Positions 59,389 through 64,000 of a stretch of DNA of 64,000 bases are shown here, piece by piece; the stretch's first letter is position 1, and every line of letters starts with the position of its first letter. The position numbers and the translations under genes are program-made. The notes beneath the pieces were generated by a model, which saw nothing but the letters and a program-made list of their open reading frames with translations, searched no databases and was not told the origin of the DNA. Source of the stretch: Pedobacter sp. L105 (lineage in GTDB: Bacteria; Bacteroidota; Bacteroidia; Sphingobacteriales; Sphingobacteriaceae); the NCBI RefSeq assembly GCF_009765875.1, contig NZ_LMUP01000010.1, forward strand, positions 62,001 through 126,000. Direction: 5' to 3'.

Positions 59389-59884
59389 TTTTTTGTTCTC
59401 CCTGAATTTCTTTTAAGGCTTCTATAATATGGTTGGCACCTGGATTTACCTCTATCGGCGAAAGGAAACTCCAGCGGATAATTCCTTTGCCATCAATTAC
59501 AAACAGCGCACGTTCTGTGAAACCATCTTTTTCCCTGTAAGCACCGTATTGTTTAGCTACTGCTCCTTTAGGTTCAAAATCTGATAAAAGGGTTAGTTTA
59601 AAGTTTCTGTTTTCCCGGAAAGCCTGATGGCAGAAAGCACCATCTACAGAAATCCCTAAAAATTCTGCGTTATATTTTTCAAACACAGCAAGCACCTCAT
59701 TGTACAGGGTAAGCTGATCACCGCATACTGAACTCCAGTCGGCCGGATAAAAAGCCAGAATAACGTTTTTACCTTTAAAGTCACTTAATTTAACATGATC
59801 TGCCTGATCGCCTGCAGAACTTCCTGCTGCACTCTGAAGCGTGAACTCAGGTGCAGTTGTACCGGCTTGTAATAATTCGCTCAT
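59381..59884 (-). CDS. AhpC/TSA-family peroxiredoxin
   Basis: 167 residues with the thioredoxin-like peroxidase fold: LSDFKGKNVILAFYPADW then peroxidatic Cys54 in SSVCGDQLTLYNEV, and Arg in the RALFVIDGKGIIRWSF segment. The usual Thr before the Cys (TxxC) is Ser51 here. No clear resolving Cys at the C-terminus, so 1-Cys or atypical type. It precedes and overlaps the DsbA-like gene, its likely reductant partner. Confidence 0.92.
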   Translation of the reverse strand: MSELLQAGTTAPEFTLQSAAGSSAGDQADHVKLSDFKGKNVILAFYPADWSSVCGDQLTLYNEVLAVFEKYNAEFLGISVDGAFCHQAFRENRNFKLTLLSDFEPKGAVAKQYGAYREKDGFTERALFVIDGKGIIRWSFLSPIEVNPGANHIIEALKEIQGEQKND

Positions 59885-60114
59885 CTTCTTGTTCTTTATA
59901 TTACCTTCAGAACAACCGGTAATTGCTTTTGTTTTTCCTTAACCCGTCCTTTTTAGAAAAAGCTATAAGGTTTTTTGAAAATGCGGCTTCATGATTTAAA
60001 GCCGGCTGGATTCGTAAAACCCAGAGCTCATTTATAGTAAAACGAATATTAACCACCGGCCACATTTGTTGAAGTACAGTTATTAATCCCGAAAACCCTG
60101 TGTCAGTGATTGAT

Positions 60115-61299
60115 TTACTTTTTGGAAAAGAAAACAATACAAATGGCAACGAGCGACCAGGTAAGCATTTGCCAGGTAGAGAGTTCCCATCCCCCATGTT
60201 TCCAGCACAACAGGCCAAAAAAGGTACCTATTCCTCCTCCAATAAAGTAGGTGGTCATATAAATGGTATTTAAACGGCTGTGCGCATTTTCATCAAGGGC
60301 ATAGATCCTGGCAAAATTGGTGATCTGCGTAGCCTGTACACCAATATCCAGCAGAAAAATTGCGGCAATCATTACCGGAACAGATAATGGGAAGAATTTG
60401 AGGAGCAGCAAACTAAAAATAATCAGGCCTACTGTCATTAGTAAGGACCTGCGGGTGTTTCCTTTATCTGCCAGTTTACCAAAATATGGGGCAACCAATG
60501 CACCGCCGATGGCTACAATACCAAATAAACCGATGGTATTGGCATGAAAGTTAAAAGCAGGCCCGCTGAGGTAAAATGTAACGGTAGTCCAGAAAGAACA
60601 AAAAATACCGAAGGTAAATGCACCCAGTAATGCCGACTGTCTCAATACCGCATGCTCTTTAACCATACTCAGTGTAGATTTAAGTAAAGCTCCATAAGTG
60701 CCTGTAAATTTATGCTTTACATTTGGAAGATACAGTTTTAACAAGACAGTGATCACCAATACCATCAAGGCAGAAATGCCGTAAACGTATCTCCAGCCCA
60801 GTAGGTCGGTGATAAAACCACTGATTACCCTGGAGCCTAAAATCCCTACCAGGATGCCGCTGAAAACAATACCCACAGTTTTACCTCTGTTTACCTTATC
60901 CAGGCTCGCTGCCATTGGCAGGATGATCTGTGCAGGTGCAGAACAAATACCGATCAGCAGGCTCAATACCCACACTAAAATCACACCTTTTGAAATCACC
61001 ATCAGCACTAATGAAGTCATTAAACTGAGTAGCAGCAACAGGATCAACCTTTTGCGGTTTACCATATCCCCCAGTGGGATCAGGAAGAACATTCCCAGTC
61101 CATAACCGATTTGTGAAAACATAGATACCCTGCCAATTTCAGCATCACTGGCATGCAGTGAAATAGCCATCTCTTTCAAAATAGGCTGGTTATAGTAGAT
61201 ATTTGCTACAGTGATCCCTGCGGCAACAGCCATTAGTAAAATTGTACCGGACTTCAGGGCAGCACCCTCCTCATGATGGTTTTTGTCAGTGGATTTCAT
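60115..61299 (-). CDS. MFS transporter (efflux type)
   Basis: 394 residues, 12 helices. The start KSGTILLMAVAAGITVANIYYNQPIL is a hallmark of a well-known efflux group. Loop 2-3 shows IPLGDMVNRKRLI, and helix 5-6 has GILVGILGSRVISGFITDLLGWRYV. Likely exports sugars, arabinose-like compounds or drugs; not determined. A TATTTTTG element directly precedes the ATG (61307-61314). The 230 bases between its end and the peroxiredoxin gene contain no gene. Confidence 0.9.
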   Translation of the reverse strand: MKSTDKNHHEEGAALKSGTILLMAVAAGITVANIYYNQPILKEMAISLHASDAEIGRVSMFSQIGYGLGMFFLIPLGDMVNRKRLILLLLLSLMTSLVLMVISKGVILVWVLSLLIGICSAPAQIILPMAASLDKVNRGKTVGIVFSGILVGILGSRVISGFITDLLGWRYVYGISALMVLVITVLLKLYLPNVKHKFTGTYGALLKSTLSMVKEHAVLRQSALLGAFTFGIFCSFWTTVTFYLSGPAFNFHANTIGLFGIVAIGGALVAPYFGKLADKGNTRRSLLMTVGLIIFSLLLLKFFPLSVPVMIAAIFLLDIGVQATQITNFARIYALDENAHSRLNTIYMTTYFIGGGIGTFFGLLCWKHGGWELSTWQMLTWSLVAICIVFFSKK

Positions 61300-61306
61300 T
61301 CGACTG

Positions 61307-61314
61307 CAAAAATA
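61307..61314 (-). promoter_or_regulatory. Candidate -7 element of the MFS gene
   Basis: On the minus strand this reads TATTTTTG and ends 8 bases before the ATG at 61299. No -33 TTG at the usual distance. Confidence 0.3.
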
Positions 61315-61397
61315 GGCCTTAACGTAATTTATCCGCTATGAATCAAAAGCTATTTTGCGGCTTTCCGGGTCATATTAAAATCAAATGACAAAAGAAA

Positions 61398-62201
61398 CTA
61401 TTCGTAATAAGAAGAGTTTAGGTTTTGATTGGCTTTTTCGGCTGCTTCGATGGGTGAAAAGTCTGATAAGATCAATGCGGTTTCTGGTTTGATACAAACG
61501 TCGTGCTCAAAATGCGCTGCAGGTTTTCCATCGGCAGTTTTGATCGTCCAGCCATCTCTGGAAGTATACAGATCTTTAGTGCCCAGGTTGATCATCGGCT
61601 CGATGGCCAGGGTCAGGTTTTCGCGCATTTGTATACCGGTACCTCTTCTGCCAAAGTTAGGCACCTGGGGATCTTCATGCATGGTGCGTCCTATTCCATG
61701 CCCTACTAAGTCTCTGACCACACCGTAACCTTCTTTCTCGGCATAACGCTGTATGGCACTGGAAATATCGCCGATATGATTGCCTACGATGGCTTCCTGA
61801 ATGCCTATAAACAGGGATTCTTTAGTTATTTTTACCAGCTTTATAGTCTCAGGGGCCATTTCACCCAACATAAAAGTATAAGCGTGATCGCCATGATATC
61901 CATCTTTAACCACGCCTATATCTACAGTAATCACATCTCCTTCCAATAGTGGCCGCTGGTTGGGCATGCCGTGTACAACTACCTCATTAACAGAGGTACA
62001 GATGTGAAAAGGATATCCATTATAGTGATAGAACGATGGCACTGCACCATGGTCTTTTATAAATTCATGGGCCAGCTTATCCAGCTGCATGGTTGTCATT
62101 CCTGCTTTAAGCACTTTAGCGATTTCGGTTAAAGTGGAGCTAACAAGTAAAGCACTGACTTTCATCAGTTCTATTTCTTCTTCAGTCTTAAATATGATCA
62201 T
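61398..62201 (-). CDS. map: Methionine aminopeptidase, type I
   Basis: Removes the start Met from nascent proteins. 267 residues; metal ligands are visible: Asp in VDIGVVKDG and Asp in the HGDHAYTF segment, His in LVGHGIGRTMHEDPQVPNFG, Glu in AIEPMINLG, and Glu in HFEHDVCI. It starts 6 bases after the modC stop, so it is cotranscribed with the molybdate transporter. The usual Bacteroidota map copy lies in the ribosomal protein operon; this may be a second copy, which cannot be checked here. Confidence 0.95.
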   Translation of the reverse strand: MIIFKTEEEIELMKVSALLVSSTLTEIAKVLKAGMTTMQLDKLAHEFIKDHGAVPSFYHYNGYPFHICTSVNEVVVHGMPNQRPLLEGDVITVDIGVVKDGYHGDHAYTFMLGEMAPETIKLVKITKESLFIGIQEAIVGNHIGDISSAIQRYAEKEGYGVVRDLVGHGIGRTMHEDPQVPNFGRRGTGIQMRENLTLAIEPMINLGTKDLYTSRDGWTIKTADGKPAAHFEHDVCIKPETALILSDFSPIEAAEKANQNLNSSYYE

Positions 62202-62207
62202 GTGTAT

Positions 62208-62831
62208 TCATTCTAAATCAATTTTTAAACTATGGTCAGCAAAACCAATTGTCTCCTGGGCATGGTGACTTACAACGAGGGTTGTTGTTTCAAACTCTGT
62301 TAACAGGATTTTTAAATCTGTAATCAGGTTTTCCCGAAGTTCATCATCCAGGGCAGAAAAAGCTTCATCCAGCAATAATAAAGATGGCTTTAAGGCTAAA
62401 GCCCTTAAAATTGCCAGTCGCTGCTGCTGGCCGCCTGATAAATGTGCCGGCCTTTGGCTGCTGAAATTTTCCATCCTTCCAATATACAATAACCTATTGA
62501 TCAGCTGATGGTCTTTTGTCGCAAATTGAAGATGTTCTGTCACCGTCATGTTTGGAAATAAGGCGTAATCCTGAAATACAAAACCTACTCTGCGCTGCTG
62601 CGGGGGCTTATTGATTTTATTTGCTGTATCCAGCCAAACCTCCCCCTCAGCTGTAATGAATCCCTGTTCGGGAACCACCAGACCGGCAAGGATCTTTAAA
62701 AAAGTGGTTTTCCCGGCACCTGAAGGGCCATATATTTTAGTAACCGACTGATCGGGGAATACCGTATCCACCTGCAGTTCTCTATTTCCTTTATAAGTTT
62801 TTATCTTTTTACGGATTGCTATTTCTATCAT
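62208..62831 (-). CDS. modC: Molybdate ABC transporter ATP-binding protein (short form)
   Basis: 207 residues. Walker A GPSGAGKTT near residue 37, Q-loop VFQDYALFP, signature LSGGQQQRLAILRALAL, Walker B LLLLDEAFSALDDEL and H-loop VVSHHAQE. ModC proteins are normally about 350 residues with a C-terminal TOBE/molybdate-binding domain; it is absent here, so the ATPase is a bare core. It overlaps modB by 4 bases. Assignment to molybdate rests on ModB/ModA context. Confidence 0.88.
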   Translation of the reverse strand: MIEIAIRKKIKTYKGNRELQVDTVFPDQSVTKIYGPSGAGKTTFLKILAGLVVPEQGFITAEGEVWLDTANKINKPPQQRRVGFVFQDYALFPNMTVTEHLQFATKDHQLINRLLYIGRMENFSSQRPAHLSGGQQQRLAILRALALKPSLLLLDEAFSALDDELRENLITDLKILLTEFETTTLVVSHHAQETIGFADHSLKIDLE

Positions 62832-63499
62832 TCCAATGGCCCCCGTGATGCATTTCTGTTAAAAATAAAGACCAGGACTACAATCACAAAAGTGATCGCA
62901 AACAGTACAAAAGCATATTGGTTGGCCTTATCATATTGATTATTATCTACAGCATCATAAATAGCTATAGAAGCAACTTTGGTCACACCCTCCAATTTTC
63001 CACCGATCATCAGGACTACTCCAAATTCTCCCATGGTATGGGCAAAGGTAAGTACAGCGGCCGTCCACAAAGAAGTTTTTACATTGGGCAGTAAAACACG
63101 GTAAAAGGTTTCTAATTTGGATTTACCCATGGTATAGGAAGCTTCGGCCAGTGATGGGGATAAATGGGCAAGTGCTGATTTAACCGGGCTAACCATGAAA
63201 GGCAGACTATAGATTACTGATGCAACAACGAGTCCTTCAAACGAAAAGACCAGGCTGAGGTTGAAGTGTTGCAACAGCCAGCTACCCAATATACTATGGG
63301 GACTAAAACAAAGTAGTAAGTAGAAACCCAATACGGATGGAGGCAATACCAAAGGCATAGTAAGAATCGCTTCTATCACCACTTTAAACAACGAGCTGCG
63401 CCTAGAAAGCCAGTAAGCAAGTGGAATACCGATAACGAGCAAGATCAACGTAGTGATGGCGGCAAGTTTAAGGCTTAGCCAAATGGGTGTCCATTCCAT
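62828..63499 (-). CDS. modB: Molybdate ABC transporter permease
   Basis: 223 residues with five hydrophobic helices. The EAA loop is SLAEASYTMGKSKLETFYRVLLPNVKTSLWT. N-terminal EWTPIWLSLKLAAITTLIL and TMPLVLPPSVLGFYLLLCF are typical of ModB, and GVVLMIGGKLEGVTKVASIAIYD near the end matches the family. Overlaps modC and lies 15 bases after modA. Confidence 0.95.
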   Translation of the reverse strand: MEWTPIWLSLKLAAITTLILLVIGIPLAYWLSRRSSLFKVVIEAILTMPLVLPPSVLGFYLLLCFSPHSILGSWLLQHFNLSLVFSFEGLVVASVIYSLPFMVSPVKSALAHLSPSLAEASYTMGKSKLETFYRVLLPNVKTSLWTAAVLTFAHTMGEFGVVLMIGGKLEGVTKVASIAIYDAVDNNQYDKANQYAFVLFAITFVIVVLVFIFNRNASRGPLE

Positions 63500-63514
63500 G
63501 GGTATCTTTTCTTT

Positions 63515-64000
63515 TTAAACTATGATGTAGCCAAATTGCCTGAAAATAGCTTTTGCATCAGTAGAGAAAAGATAATCAAAAAATTTCTTATTATTTACAA
63601 AATTCTTGTTTTTTGCGTATTTCAACAATACAGCACCCTGTTCGATTGGTGCATAAGCGGCGGGATCTACTTTCTCCCATTTGAAACTGCCGATTGGATT
63701 AAGCTCATATACCAGCGATGCAGTTGTAAAACCGATATTCACGACGCCCTTTAGCACATATGTATTTACCTGACTGATGCTTTCGGCAAATACCAGCCTA
63801 TCTGATGCGGCCTGATACAAACCATAATGGTTTAATGCCTCTTTTGCTGCCTTTCCATAGGGAGCTACCTCGGGATTGCCAATAGCTATTTTTCCAGGGA
63901 CATGGTTGGTAATAGAAGACTTCCAGTTTTTAAGATCGGCCCCGGTAGTAGAGCAAACCACCAGACTACCTAATGCGTAGACTTTAGGCTGGTTAAGGGC
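63515..64000 (-). CDS. modA: Molybdate-binding periplasmic protein, N-terminus outside the window
   Basis: About 162 residues are visible. The frame is open through the window's right edge (it continues ALNQPKVYALGSLVV before the GTG at 63961), so the gene starts beyond 64000. Seen are KIAIGNPEVAPYGKAAKEALNHYG, the ModA ligand-site pattern, then INTYV-like SQVNTYVLKGVVNIGFTTASLVYE and a C-terminal end FDYLFSTDAKAIFRQFGY. First gene of a modA-modB-modC-map run. Confidence 0.93.
   Translation of the reverse strand, partial: ALNQPKVYALGSLVVCSTTGADLKNWKSSITNHVPGKIAIGNPEVAPYGKAAKEALNHYGLYQAASDRLVFAESISQVNTYVLKGVVNIGFTTASLVYELNPIGSFKWEKVDPAAYAPIEQGAVLLKYAKNKNFVNNKKFFDYLFSTDAKAIFRQFGYIIV

Noticed and set aside
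59907..60218. 103-residue minus-strand frame
   Set aside because: It mostly overlaps the MFS gene out of frame and has low-complexity composition; treated as intergenic or shadow.
1..64000. tRNA, rRNA, CRISPR or prophage
   Set aside because: I looked in all gaps and saw no tRNA cloverleaf, no rRNA, no regular direct repeat with spacers and no phage genes.

Overview
The window is a continuous stretch of chromosome from a Bacteroidota bacterium, most likely of the Sphingobacteriaceae (Pedobacter-like). The pointers are the protein families present: a WbqC protein, a short sigma factor of the Bacteroidota RpoD type, a GyrA with a long acidic tail, and a Lys-PG synthase/hydrolase pair. TAnnTTTG -7 promoter elements recur a few to about 60 bases upstream of starts, and clear Shine-Dalgarno sites are not obvious. 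No rRNA, tRNA, CRISPR array, prophage or intact insertion sequence was seen.

Layout. 1-6.9 kb: the 3' part of proA, malate:quinone oxidoreductase, a lipid A-type acyltransferase, an Lrp regulator, a second RpoD-like sigma factor with an unknown partner gene, and an MscS channel. 6.9-11.7 kb: a tight five-gene minus-strand operon, ribD - DMT transporter - YigZ/IMPACT protein - nucleoside phosphorylase - Bcr/CflA efflux pump. 11.7-18.6 kb: prmC followed by three degenerate copies of its own 3' end, then xerD, aroQ, a glycosyltransferase and a wbqC-corA-mgtE run. 18.6-29.1 kb, all minus strand: Ohr peroxidase, FUSC protein, Tet-like pump, two paralogous TPR proteins, gyrA, hemF and a small lipoprotein, with several clear hairpin terminators.

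29.2-44.8 kb: a mixed plus/minus region with a hotdog protein, a small AlbA_2 protein, MATE pump, orphan ECF sigma factor, CDF transporter, metallophosphoesterase, a GH18-like/NodB/GT2 triple fusion, dinB, a phytase-like lipoprotein, DUF3606 protein, cardiolipin synthase, and a small GNAT-like module whose first gene carries two in-frame TGA codons at probable Trp positions. 44.9-51.6 kb: aldo/keto reductase, single-domain response regulator, GNAT enzyme, class-III aminotransferase, an OmpR-type two-component pair and NDH-2. 51.7-59.9 kb: an envelope/redox block made of peroxiredoxin, DsbA-like protein, mprF, acvB/virJ, anmK and a serine hydrolase. 60.1-64 kb: an MFS pump and a modA-modB-modC-map run that leaves the window.

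How the genes work together. The clearest functional units are synthesis and hydrolysis of aminoacyl-phosphatidylglycerol (mprF-acvB), peptidoglycan recycling (anmK plus the S12 hydrolase), Mg2+ uptake (corA-mgtE), molybdate uptake (modABC), thiol redox (peroxiredoxin plus DsbA-like) and exopolysaccharide synthesis with deacetylation (the triple fusion). Most of the window is ordinary core genome. The parts most worth a second look are 44061-44823, 12532-12960, 35683-39078 and 51720-58775.
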